From Phymorhynchus buccinoides (Eukaryota > Mollusca > Gastropoda > Neogastropoda > Raphitomidae), in contig CM065700.1 of assembly GCA_017654935.2 (NCBI GenBank), positions 49,788,991 to 49,852,990 of the forward strand: a DNA stretch of 64,000 nucleotides, in the 5' to 3' direction. Every line of letters begins with the position of its first letter. Position 1 is the stretch's first letter. Under the pieces are notes generated by a model. The model was not told the origin of the DNA, did no database searches, and saw only the letters and a list, made by a program, of their open reading frames with translations. Below, one piece after another: positions 34,461-46,000 of this stretch. A program made the translations under genes and the position numbers.

Positions 34461-36616
34461 TTGTCTTCGGTTTCGGTGGCTTCCACCCCTTCTGTGGATA
34501 CTCAGTCCGTTCTGCAGTCTTTTATCGACCAGCTCGGTTCTAGTGGTCTTCACATTTGTCCGGTTAAATCAGTTGAATCTTCGGATTATGTTGTCGGTTC
34601 TCATGAGTTAGTTTACCCGGTTGTTTCGGCCCAAACAACTGGGTCTACTCTCTCTCCTACTCTTGTCCACAGGGTTTCCAGCAAGCGTCCTCTTTCCACG
34701 AGGGCCCTTTCTTCCTCCAAGACGACGGAGGGCACTTACGTGGCCTCTCACTTCAGACCGGTGGGACTACGGTTGGCCTGCCCGATCCTGGAGGATCCAC
34801 CGGTTCTTCTCCCGGGGGATCAGGAGTATCCTCCGGCGAGCTCGCCCTCCCATGCTATGGGATTTGAATCCGACGGACGGTCGGATTCAAGGCGAAGGCC
34901 CCCCACCTCTGTATCCAAAAGAGGTCACGGTTCAACCGAACCGTGGGGCTATGAACCTACCGGGGACGAAGGGACTAGATCCCTAGGCCCCGAAGGCCAC
35001 AGGCTCATGGCCAGTTCCGTAGAGACTCGAGCTCACGGTTCTGGCGCCTACAGGCAAACTTACGGTGGAGGACGGGCTAGACCTGTCCGCCCCGAAGTTA
35101 TTCCCGGTTCCCGTTACCGGGAGGACGGAACCGGTCGACTACCTTCCCACTCCTCGGTCTACCGACCTCTCATCCGGTTGGAACCGGCATCTTCGGATGA
35201 AGATCAACCGGCACGCATGGCCATGCGTGAGCAACCGGCGAAGTTTCACCCGGTTCAGTTTAAGCCTAGAGCTACTCTACCGGGTGAACGGCACCGTACA
35301 ACCGGTGAACCGGTTTTTGTCCACCCAGCAGGGGGGCAACCGGGTGATTCACGGCGGCGCACGGATGAGGCTACTCCGTTTTTTCCCCCCGCTCACACAG
35401 TAAGGCCTCACCGGTGGGTTCAGATCTTTCAGACCGGGAGAACGGAACCGGTCGACTACCGTCCACGGTCTACAGACCTCTCGTCCGGTTGGAACCGGCA
35501 TCTTCGGATGAAGATCAGCCGGCACGCATGGCCATGCGTGAGCAACCGGAAGAGGTTCACCCGGTTCTGTTTAAGCCTAGAGCTACTCGACCGGGTGAAC
35601 GGCACCGTACAACCGGTGGGCCGGTTTTTTTGTCCACCCAGCAGGGGGGCAACCGGGTGTTTCTCGGCGGCATACGGATGGAGCTTCTCCGTTGCTCTCT
35701 CGACGCGGTCACCACCGTTCACACGGTGAGGCCTCGCCGGTGGAGTCCGATCTTTCAGACGGCGAAACCGGTTCTGACTTGGATGCGTTGATTGAGCACG
35801 AAGTGCAACGCCTCCTACGGTCAGTGATGACGGGCCTTGTTCCCCAAGAGGACGGGTCTCCCCAGGACGCGCCCTCTGTTGCTAGTGTTCAGTTCCACGG
35901 CGTGGACGTTCCCCAACAAGGCTTGATGGTGTTTTTTGAAGGACTCTGGTCCGAATGTTGTTGAGATAAGCCGGCCTGCGTCACAGTCGGCTATCGGAGA
36001 GTCTGTCGGCTCTTTCCAGCAGGGTAAGAGCCGTCTCTTCCTCCAGGCCCCTACTCTTCTTTTGGACGCCATTCGGAAGGCAGAAGTCTTCTTGCGTCAG
36101 AGAGAGGACACCACAGCAGTGGGTTCTTTTTCGGTCCCTCTGTTCAGGTCGGTCCTCCCTCTCATGGATGATTTCCTTCCGTTTCCTCCCGTCTCTAAGC
36201 CGTCTAAAGCGGAATTAGAGAAGTTGAAGTTGGAGTCAGGCTCCTCTGTTCCGGTTGTCTTCAAGCAAGCTGTTTTCAAGCAACTTGAAGTCGGGCTTTC
36301 GGACTCGCTCAAGGGATGTAGCGTGGCCACTTCCCTCATTCGAGTGGTGGCTGAGTCTCTGGGGATGTCCTCCTCCGTCTCTCCGAGACGCAGCGGTCTC
36401 CCGTCCGGCCGGCGGCATGGTGACTCACCGCACGGTTCCCCGACGGTCACCGATGGTACCGGTGCACCGTCCGTCCGTCCTTCCGCACGGTCCGGCTTGG
36501 GCGTTCATCGTCCCCCTGTGGTCCCTCACCGGGGTCTGCTTCAGGGTACTCGTCCTCTAAAAGGTCGGGTGGCTTCTCCTGGTTTGGACCAGTCAGTCCA
36601 CCCCAGAGGCTCGTAA
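34461..36616 (+). pseudogene. DIRS gag-like region, broken into several frames
   Basis: Open frames at 34461-35729 and 35936-36616 are Ser/Pro/Arg/Thr-rich and have no domain I recognise. A segment of about 317 bp is duplicated in tandem (CGGAACCGGTCGACTACC at 35126 and 35443), with frames changing between. Its position after the left terminal repeat fits gag. The stretch from 36617 to 38980 continues GC-neutral, pyrimidine-rich and full of stops, with repeated pieces such as GGGCGTAGCAGCGTGT at about 36678 and 38825; the polymerase region normally expected there is not visible. Confidence 0.45.
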
Positions 36617-38984
36617 CGTCAGCGCTCTCCAGTGGATTCGGACGTGGACTTAGCTAAGTCAGTCTCCATCCAGGCAAGGGCGTAGCAGCGTGTTCTGGCC
36701 CGGTCCGGCCACTCACCAGGGAAAGGAGTTTTGGTTCTTGCAAGCTCCTAAGCTTCTGGACCACTCCAATCGGAAAGCAGATTTTTCTCCTACGAATTCT
36801 CCTGTGGTTCTCAGGCTCTTTGAGTCCGTGAATGAACCAACCGTTTTCTTTCGGTTCATCGTCGGGCTCCTCAAGAGTTTTCTCACAAGAAGAGTTCTCT
36901 TGTACCCTCTAATCATCTGGTTAGATCTACTTCGATCTGCTGATCTCTAGCTCTTGTGCTTCTGGTCGATCCCTTTTTCACCGATCCATTTTTTACCGGG
37001 TTGGGCAACGGACCGTCGGGTTCCGTTCCGGTTCTTCAAGAACCTCATGGTGATTCTGTCCTTCCGTTTGGCACGGTGGCTTTTGGGAATGATCCATTGT
37101 TTTTTCTTTGTTTCATTCATGGCTATTGCAACGGCTCCTGATGGTCCGTTTCTTCGATTCTGACGAGCATGGATTTTCTTGCTCTCTTCAGTTTCATGCT
37201 TTTCTGGTTACAACAAGAGTTGCTCAACCTGATTACTCATTCAACCGGTCCCCCTTTTCGGCCCATCCTGTCAGGCCTTGTTTTTTCTGTCTTGGGTTAC
37301 CCTTTACAAGTCATGGCCGTTGAAATGGTTATTTTTTGTTCGTCAATCCTCTACCGTTTCTTTCTAAGTCAGTACCGTTCAATTGGATTTTTCCACGGTT
37401 ATCCTGACGTCACTTGGATACTCTGTTACGCTTCTCGCAGTAACTAACCGTTTCTCTTTGGGCAGGTCTACCTGGCCCGACGAAGATTCAGTTCCCGTGG
37501 GCTTTTTTGTTGTTCATCCGTTCAAGTCGGTGCTAGGTGTCCATGGGACTACCTCCCATTTCCCTCTTTCTCCAAGCCTTCTAAGGCTGTAGCGGAGAAA
37601 CTCCATTATGACAAGAGTTGGAAGCATCTTTGTCCAAAGCCCTCAAGGGCTGTGCTTTTGTGACGTTGTTGATTCGGTTCATTGCTGTACTTTGAGCAAA
37701 ACCTCTCCAACGAACTCTCTTGCGGTTTTCAGGCTCTTTGAGTCCGTGATTGAACCAACCATTGGAGTGGCTCTAGCTTCTCTTGGTGATCCTTCTGGCC
37801 AGAGACTCTTTTGGGGGCACTTTAAAGACTCTGTCTGGAGATGGGGTTCGACACGGTCGGATTCACAGTCTCAGCCTCGGAGGACACTGTCCTCGTTTTC
37901 TCTGTTGGTGTCCGTCCTCTCGGTACGAAGTCGGTCACACTTTTCCGTCTCCTCAGACTTCTTAGTCTGACGGAGTCAGTTTCGGAGCTCCTTCCTCCTG
38001 CCAAGGTATACTAAGGCCCTTGCAGAGAGAAGTCGGAGCGTGCGCTCCTTCTTTCACGGTTGCAACCAACAGTTGTTCAACCGTACCCTCGTTGCCTTCC
38101 TTCTGAATGGCCCCGGCTTCGCCGTTCTTTCGAATGATGTCTGTTCTGGCGGGCATGGTTTTTACTTGCTCTGTTTCAGACCATCGTTTCCTCTGTTTTC
38201 AACCATGAGTTGTTCATTCAGTGGACTCGTTCACTCGTTCCAGCCATCCTTTTCGGTCTGGTTCCGTCCCGGTCGGACCCATCTGTCCGGCTATCTTGAT
38301 CTTCCATGCCCAGCTGTCAGATCACTAAACGTCAGTTTTCAACTTAAGTTGTTCGACTGGGTGTTTTGGGGCCTTCCTTCAGCCCCCCCCCCCCCCCCAT
38401 TTTGAGTCAGTTCCTTGAAATGGGTAAAGTCGAGGTGTGTTTACGTCACGTTTGCACACTGTTCCACTTTTGTCTTCATGTTTCCGTTTCGGTGGGAACA
38501 TTTCCGCGTCATCTGGTTTGATTTGGCGTCATGCGATGGCAACTATGTTGCTGTTTCGGTCTGTCCCTACGTCGGAGGCAGTTTTTATTTTTTGTCTTCT
38601 TACGGTCTTGGCATGTAGAGTTGGTTGCGAAGTGCAGTTGCACATTCGTACCGTGGCTCCTCAGTTTGCTAGTTTAGAGGTTGAATCTGCTGTTTTGCGG
38701 ATTCTCATCTTAATCATTTAGTACTAGCTGTCTCTATCCCGTCATCGGTCCTTTGTCCAGATGTGGGCTATTTTGTTTTTGTCTCAGTCTCGCCTCTTCG
38801 ATCGATGTTTTTTCCGGTTCGAAAGGGCGTAGCAGCGTGTGGTGGCCCGGTCCGGCCACTCATAGTCCGTTTTGTATCGGCCTTGGCTGCTCTAGGTGAC
38901 TCCATGCGGGGTTTGTCATCTCCTGGCTGCTTTTTTAGTCAGCCATGTTCTTTCCTGAGATTCCTTCCTGGACTTTTCTGTCAG

Positions 38985-39366
38985 GTCGCTTAGGTTCTAC
39001 CTTGCTCGGACTAAACCCTTCCCTGGTGCTAGGCGTCGTCTCTTCCTTTCCGTTAACGTTAAGTGTTGCAAGGATGTCGCTAAGGGTACAGTCTCTCGTT
39101 GGTTGCTGGACTGCTTTAAGCTCGCCTACGCTTCCTCCCTTGTTAGACTCCCTCAGAACCCAGTTAGGGCCCATGAGTTAAGAGCAATTAGCACCTCTTT
39201 GGCCCTACTTAGGGGAGTACCTTTGGTCAGGGTCATGGCTGCGGCTTATTGGAAGTCGCAAAACGCGTTCATCCAGCACTATCTCAGGGACATCTCCATC
39301 AAAGGAGATGACAACCACTACGCCATCAAGAAGGTTGTGGTCGCCCAACTCCCCGTCTCCCTGTGA
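38985..39366 (+). pseudogene. DIRS tyrosine recombinase, C-terminal part
   Basis: One frame reads FYLARTKPFPGARRRLFLSV, TVSRWLLDCFKLAYA, then AHELRAISTSLALLRGVPL, AAYWKSQNAFIQHYLRDIS and a stop at 39366. HELR with a downstream W and FIQHYL correspond to the H-x-x-R and tyrosine boxes of tyrosine recombinases. The N-terminal half with the first catalytic Arg is not in an intact frame. Confidence 0.75.
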
Positions 39367-39556
39367 TGTACGTGTCGCAATGCCTTTTTTCAGGTGGTAT
39401 ATCATGGGTATGATTCTTTGGGGGGAATGTCTTTTTTAGACTAGGGTTTTTTAAGTCTTTAGAATGCGTGTTGTTCTAGGCTTAAGCCTTTGTTATCAGG
39501 TCAAGGGTGCTTAGCTTCTCAAATGGGAGCATCACCCTCCTCCTCTCTGGTAATCT

Positions 39557-39659
39557 GCACATGTTTTAAGTGTTGGTAATGTATGGTTAAAATAGATTGG
39601 TAGATTTTTTATCAATCTTACTATCTACTTTAACTAAATACTTACCAACACTTAAAACA
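39557..39659. repeat. DIRS internal complementary region
   Basis: 39557-39598 is the exact complement of 33793-33834, and 39599-39659 is the complement of about 39868-39928 with one base indel. In DIRS biology this circle-junction copy restores the element ends during replication. Confidence 0.85.
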
Positions 39660-39714
39660 AATATGTTCCCTCCCTACCTACCCTCCTGATGCTATTTGAG
39701 GGAAAAGGGTTTTC

Positions 39715-39928
39715 GAATGATGTTTGTAGTGCGCGCGCGCACCTCGCCTGCCCGGATGTAAGGGGGATAACTCGCACCCCATGTCCGGCGCAGGGGGTGA
39801 CGTCACGCCCTACTTTCGCTTTACTATATTCTTTGGTATAGTTCCAGGTCATTATGAGTCAATGCACATGTTTTAAGTGTTGGTAAGTATTTAGTTAAAG
39901 TAGATAGTAAGATTGATAAAAATCTACC
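39715..39928. repeat. DIRS right inverted terminal repeat and end
   Basis: 39715-39885 matches 33813-33983 in inverse orientation almost perfectly; 39886-39928 is the right-specific tip copied in the internal complementary region. Confidence 0.85.
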
Positions 39929-40140
39929 ACTCTCTTTCAGTCTGCCTTTTCCCTTTGCTCACTGTCATCTATATATTTTCTGCCTTACTGGTCAATTCTC
40001 CTGCTTTTGTTCTAGAAACTCTTACAAAGATTTTCTCCATCCCAAGGTGGACATGCTGGGCCTACTATATCTTAGGCGCATAATAGCAGCATGACGCATC
40101 TGCGCTCATAATGACAAGAAGCTGAGCGATTAGGGAGGAA

Positions 40141-40640
40141 CATGAAATAAATCCTGAATCAATTAACGGTTTTCGGTTTTAGTTGAAAATAAACATACTG
40201 TATAATATACTTTCCTTGCTTACTTTGCAGTGGTGTTTGTTTAAAAACAAATCATAACATTATATAAAAATGGTGAAATCCATTCTCAGCTACTAGTACA
40301 CAAAAAAGAAAAAAAAATTAATGTCCCGAGTATTTGTAAAATATTTTTAGATAAATTTTGTTTTAAAATTTTAAGGATAAATTTTTTTTTAAATATTAGA
40401 TTGTGTTGTACTTTTAGTTGAAAACAATACTTGATTGATTTTTGTCTTCTTTTGTTGTTGTAAAGTAGCAAGAAGGTATGCAACAAGCTTTGACATCCTT
40501 CGTTACCTTTGCTAGGTAAATCAATACATAACTAAATGAACAGTATTCCATAGTATGTGATTTGACTTCGAACATTACAAATGGAAGAAACGGAATTGCA
40601 AGGATTGTGGTCTGGTTTTCAATAAATAAAACACAAATCA
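40141..40640. other. AT-rich intergenic spacer
   Basis: Nothing recognisable; long A and T runs only. Confidence 0.4.
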
Positions 40641-41460
40641 TGAACAGGGTGTGTTGTGGTGTGTATATCATGAACAGTGTGTGTTGTGTGTATATCATGA
40701 ACAGTGTGTTGTGTGTATATCATGAACAGTGTGTGTTGTGTGTATATCATCAGAGCTGATTCTAGAGCGCGGGATTGGTACAATCCCCCGAAAATCTGTT
40801 CCTTCCTGCGATAATCTAGTCTTAATGCGGGCCGACTCCCGCACATTTGCAGAACTGCCCGCTATTTTCACCGATCGCTGCGGGCATGGCGTTCGTCATC
40901 TGCAAAACCTGTTGTCTAGGCTACACAAACTGATCAACCAATCAATCGCGTTCATCTCATTCATCTTGAATACCGACGAGAACTTGCGAGAGTTTAAGCC
41001 GCCATTTTGGATTTCTTCCAAAATGAAGCGCGTAGCCACGCTCCTTGATTTTGACTTTCGCGGAGGCAAAGTGAAAAAAAAGCAGTCTGTGCCAAATGAT
41101 GAGTCAGAGTGTGGAGAAGAGCTTGAAGAAACGGCAACTACATCCAAAAACTCGGAGAAGCAGCCCGATAACAGCGCCAGTGCAAGGGAACACCAGTTCC
41201 AAGACGACTGGCTGAAGAAGTGCCCTGAATGCTTTCAATTAACAATTTAAAAATAAATTTGTATGTCATGGCCGTTTTCCCTTGTATCCAGTGGACCTGC
41301 CACCAATCCCCCCTTTTTTCATTCTTAGGGGGACCTGCCCCCCTTTTTTTAATCATAGGGGGGGAATGCCCCCCCTTTTTCAAAATCCTAGAATCAGCTC
41401 TGTATCATGAACAGTGTGTGTTGTGTGTATATCATGAACAGTGTGTGTTGTGTGTCTGTG
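40641..41460. repeat. ATCATGAACAGTGTGTGTTG microsatellite-like host of a hAT insertion
   Basis: About six copies of a 26-28 bp unit (CATGAACAGTGTGTGTTGTG) lie at 40641-40750 and 41403-41460, separated by the transposon at 40751-41402. Confidence 0.85.
40751..41402 (+). mobile_element. hAT-like non-autonomous element (652 bp)
   Basis: Perfect 15-base inverted ends CAGAGCTGATTCTAG / CTAGAATCAGCTCTG flanked by TATCAT on both sides (40745-40750, 41403-41408). The host unit normally contains TATCAT once, so this is a 6-base target duplication. An internal frame to 41250 ends QFQDDWLKKCPECFQ, in the style of the N-terminal region of hAT-derived zinc-finger proteins; the rest of a transposase is absent. 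Confidence 0.75.
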
Positions 41461-41915
41461 TATTGTGCTGCACATATTTTATAATCTTTCATGGCTACGC
41501 AAGTAAGAATTTGTGCGAGTATCCAAAATATGATTATTTATTACATAAAAAACCCAACTACATCTGCACATATACTCGATGTTTATTGAAAATATAGCAA
41601 ACAATTTAAAAACTGACGTTCCAGCTAAGTTTTAATGACTCATTAGTCATTGTCTGTCTACAGTATGATAGACAACACGCATGTTTTCAGTGTAGTTTCA
41701 TTCTTTTTTAGCTTCATGTAATCCTTGTCCATTTCGCACATACATGCACACACACTCACATACTCTAAGCCTCTCTCCCAAAGAATTTGACATAGATAAG
41801 ACCCAAAAAATTAAAACACACATACACATACCAATTCTCTCAAACTCCAAGTCTCTCTCCACCCCCTCCACCCCCCTCTATCTCTATCCATTCATTACTG
41901 TCCTTTCTATTAACC
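41461..41915. other. Downstream flank of TRMT44
   Basis: AT-rich. On the minus strand AATAAA occurs at 41587-41582, a possible polyadenylation signal for TRMT44 roughly 1.2 kb after its stop. That would place the tandem coding-end array in the 3' UTR. Unproven. Confidence 0.3.
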
Positions 41916-42767
41916 TTGTCAGGTCGTGGTCTCAACACTTGGTCTCAACACTTTCTCTCCGTGAGCGAAGCAGCACAGCACTGTTCATCAGTTCTTGGAC
42001 AGCGATCTATCCCCACTTTCATCACACACACACACACACCCTGTCTTTTGATCTCAGGTCGCGGTCTCAACTCTTTCTCCCCATGATCAAAGCAGCACTG
42101 TTGATCAGTCCTGGGACACCCACTAACCTTTCCTCCACCCCCTCTCTCTCTACATACATATACTACACATTCCCCATTTCTATCTTTTCATCTTGTCGGG
42201 TTGCGGTCTCAACTCTTTCTCCCCGTGAGCGAAGCAGCACTGTTGATCAGACAGCCACTAACCTTTCCTCCACCCTCTCTCTCTGTTGTACACACATATA
42301 CTACACATTCCCCTTTTCTATCTTTTCATCTGTCCTTTGCGGCCTCAACTCTTTCTCCCCGTGAGCGAAGCAGCACTGTTGATCAGTCCTTTGACACCCA
42401 CTAACCTTTCCTCCACCCCCTCTCTCTCTACATACATATACTACACATTCCCCATTTCTATCTTTTCATCTTGTCGGGTTGCGGTCTCAACTCTTTCTCC
42501 CCGTGAGCGAAGCAGCACTGTTGGTCAGTCCTGGGACAGCCACTAACCTTTCCTCCACCCTCTCTCTCTCGCATGTGTACACACATATACTACACATTCC
42601 CCTTTTCTATCTTTTCATCTTGTCAGGCCGCGGCCTCAACTCTTTCTCCCCGTGAGCGAAGCAGCACTGTTGGTCAGTCCTGGGACAGCCACTAACCTTT
42701 CCTCCACCCCCTCTCTCTCTCTCTCTCTCTCGCATGTGTACACACATATACTACACATTCCCCTTTT
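41916..42767 (-). repeat. Tandem copies of the TRMT44 coding end, about 6
   Basis: Each unit of about 140 bp repeats, on the minus strand, the bases for DQQCCFAHGEKEL.. and the last codons of exon 11, followed by a pyrimidine/purine-rich spacer. Copies lie near 41930, 42060, 42200, 42340, 42480 and 42640, downstream of the first stop (42770-42768). So the last zinc-finger ligands are repeated in the 3' region but are not translated in the main frame. Confidence 0.9.
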
Positions 42768-43030
42768 CTATCTTTTCATCTTGTCAGGCCGCGGCCTCAA
42801 CTCTTTCTCCCCGTGAGCAAAGCAGCACTGTTGATCAGTCCTGGGACAGCCGTCAGGGTGATGTCCGTGGAACCAGCACAGGGCCATCTTCCTCAGACCA
42901 GGGTCCGCCCCCTTCCCCCTCCTGCCCCTGCCCCCTCCCCCCCGGGCCTTCCTCCTCTTCTGGTGGCTGGGGGCTGAGCTCCAGGGGTCGTCCTGGGAAA
43001 AGTCCCTGAGCTGAACCTTCCCTCCTGACA
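42768..43030 (-). CDS. TRMT44: TRMT44 coding exon 11 (CCCH finger, stop)
   Basis: Acceptor TTGCTGGCAG; encodes VSGGKVQLRDFSQDDPW, a basic Gly/Arg tract, then CWFHGHHPDGCPRTDQQCC and FAHGEKELRPRPDKMKR-stop. The zinc finger is the family's C-terminal mark. Phase 1 joins Q|V with exon 10. Confidence 0.9.
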
Positions 43031-46000
43031 CTGCCAGCAAACAACACACACCGTCATACGTACATGGGTACAACTCCCTGCCAGCAAACAACACACACCA
43101 TCATACATCTCTGAGCTCAGAGATGTATGATGGTGTGTGTTGTTTGCTGGCAGTGTCAGGAGGGAAGGTCCAGCTGCGAGCAAACAACACACACCATCAT
43201 ACATCTCTGAGCTGGACCTTCCCTCCTGACACTGCCAGCAAACAACACACACCATCATACGTACATGGGTACAACTCCCTGAGCTAGACCTTACATCCTG
43301 ACACTGCCAGCAAACAACACGGGACCCATGGCCCAGGCAGGGTACAGGGGCAGAGCCCCGTCAGACGATGCAGGGAGGCAAGCTAAGAGAGTGAGATAAC
43401 GAGATAGACAGTTAAAATGATAGACAGACAGTTTGAGTCTGATAAACCTTGTAAAATGATTACATTGCCTTTGTAATCTTCCAAGATAGAACAACTAGAC
43501 TAAGTTCAAAATGCCCCAAATCGCTTGTGGTCAAGACATTTTTTGGGATGAATTTTTTAAAAAAGAAGTTCAGTTTCTGGTAAAATTAAAAACACTGAAA
43601 TCAGTGTAAAAATGAAAGAGTAGCACCCATGTATGTACACTTCATATTAATATTCATATTTAAATGGCATTTCATTTAGACAAAATATACTCAAAGTACA
43701 AATGCAACTAACCTTCATACTCAATTGATTACAAACAAATTGTAAAATTAAAGCAACACTCCTGCATCAAATCAATTTCATGCCAAACATCCTACACAAA
43801 TGAGAGAGAGGAAAGGAGATAGAAATAGGATTTTCAGGGTTATAATGTGGAAAAAAACAACTAGAGAAACATGAATAACAAAACTAAATACACACATACA
43901 ATAAAATAGAAGACGGAGGATTCGTTAACTGGGAAATGGGTCAGATTTGAGATTTGCTAAGGGAAAAAAGTCGCTGCAATATTATTAGGTATTAGGTACT
44001 TTATAGTCACAGAGGCGTCTCTGTGAAATTCGGATTGCTTCCTCCTGGAGAGTGCGTCGCAGCCAGAGGCGCGCCACCCAATTACAAAAATAAATTGCAT
44101 GCGATTTTTGTGTGACTATATGGAAAGAAGAAGTTACTTTTGAACGTGTGTGTGTGTGTTTTTAAAATTTTTATTCACCAACCTTGGAAGATGTTGCTAT
44201 GGTTTCGGAGCAGCGTCTGCACCCCTCCACATTCCGACTTGAGAGCGTCACGGGTGGCTGCATCCAACATCTCCGCCACAGCACTCAGATGTATGCTGCC
44301 TACATCACACACAGACACCAATCATTTTTCTTTAGCCAGTTCAGTTGTACATTCAAATATCATCGCTCAGTGACATTTGACTAAAGAGCATCACGGGTGG
44401 CTGCATCCAACATCTCCGCCACAGCACTCAGATGTATGCTGCCTGTATCAGACACAGACCAATCATTTTTCTTTAGCCAGTTCAGTTGTACATTCAAATA
44501 TCATCGCTCAGTGACATTTGACTAAAGAGCATCACGGGTGGCTGCATCCAACATCTCCGCCACAGCACTCAGATGTATGCTGCCTACATCACACACAGAC
44601 ACCAATCATTTTTCTTTAGCCAGTTCAGTTGTACATTCAAATATCATCGCTCAGTGACATTTGACTAAAGAGCATCACGGGTGGCTGCATCCAACATCTC
44701 CGCCACAGCACTCAGATGTATGCTGCCTACATCACACACAGACACCAATCATTTTTCTTTAGCCAGTTCAGTTGTACATTCAAATATCATCGCTCAGTGA
44801 CATTTGACTAAAGAGCGTCACGGGTGGCTGCATCCAACATCTCCGCCACAGCACTCAGATGCATGCTGCCTACATCACACACAGACACCAATCATTTTTC
44901 TTTAGCCAGTTCAGTTGTACATTCAAATATCATCGCTCAGTGACATTTGACTAAAGAGCGTCACGGGTGGCTGCATCACTGTGCTCATCTGTATGCTGCC
45001 TACATCACACACAACGCTTGAATCTTAACTCTTCAAGTGCCAAGTACTTTCTGTTCTTTGTAACCTTCTTTGCCAAGTAATTGTTCAAGAGAACTAATGT
45101 TAACCCCTTTACTGCCAGAGAAAATGTTAAAACTAAAAAGAGACCCGTTAGACTCAATCTGAGAAAATCATGAAATGGTCTGGAGATATATCTTTCCTCA
45201 CTTGTCTAAACCAAAACCCAGCATTCCAGGACTAGGACTATCTGCACTAATATAAGCTCTAAATATGGACAACGATGTGGAAGACGTTTCCCGGCGCCCA
45301 CCTGGAACGCTGGCAATGACGTACGGCAATGTCATGGCGCACATCTGTGGCCGTGGCAGTAGAAGAGTTAAAGAAGAATTGATAAACAGTGATATATTAC
45401 CACGTACAGTTGATTTTCTTTTGTTAATCCAAATCTAAAGTACACCACAATTAGAGGTAATGTCTGTTTATTTACACTAAGTATGCACTTTTTTAATATG
45501 TAGGGTTACTCTACTGTCCTAAGAACAATATTTTTTTCTTTCTAGTTAATTCCGATTGTCTTCTGAAGACGGAAATTATAAGTTTGACAAAAATGTTACT
45601 TACCTCCCTTTCTCCACGGCTTGTCGTTCGGTCCAGTGACAACGACAGCATCGTCAGCTGTCATGACGGCGTCAAACACGGCATGCACCACGCCATCTTT
45701 AATCTCCTGCGACACACTCTGGCAGTTCCTGACTCTCTCCTGGCCGCTTCGAGCCTTGAAATCCTCCGTCCACATCGATTTGACATCTCCCTCACCCCTC
45801 TGGCTAACCTTAAAATCATTAGTATCCACCGATTTCGCATCACCACCATCCTTTTTGCTATTCTGAGCCGTAGAATCCCCCAAACATGCTAATTTTGCTT
45901 CACCCTCATCGTCATTTTGGTCACACCCGCTGTCAGGAGAATCGGTTGGATGCGATCTCTTCAAGGAAGAAGCACACTGAGACGCAGCAGCAGCAGCAGC

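Larger units (their letters stand above)
33793..39928 (+). mobile_element. DIRS-type tyrosine-recombinase retrotransposon, non-autonomous
   Basis: A 6.1-kb element with the full DIRS end architecture. Inverted terminal repeats of about 171 bp (33813-33983 and 39715-39885) have unlike outer tips of 20 and 43 bases. An internal complementary region (39557-39659) consists of the complement of the left end joined to the complement of the right end at 39598/39599, which fixes both boundaries. Inside are gag-like frames and the C-terminal part of a tyrosine recombinase. I find no reverse transcriptase or RNase H, so it probably depends on other copies. DIRS elements integrate through a circular intermediate using the recombinase and make no target duplication; none is seen here. 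Confidence 0.85.
33397..40140 (+). mobile_element. SINE (family A) copy broken by two nested insertions
   Basis: The SINE's pieces are 33397-33474, 33773-33792 and 39929-40140. The first break is a family-B SINE flanked by the 12-base duplication GTAACTTCCTCT (33463-33474 and 33773-33784). The second is a DIRS element placed exactly between ..AACTGTC and ACTCTCTTT.., where uninterrupted copies (59945-59990) read TCTGTCACTCTCTTT. Confidence 0.75.

Noticed and set aside
34461..35729. 422-residue frame as a host gene
   Set aside because: Lies between DIRS terminal repeats, has an internal 317-bp duplication with frame changes and no known domain; treated as element gag-like remnant.
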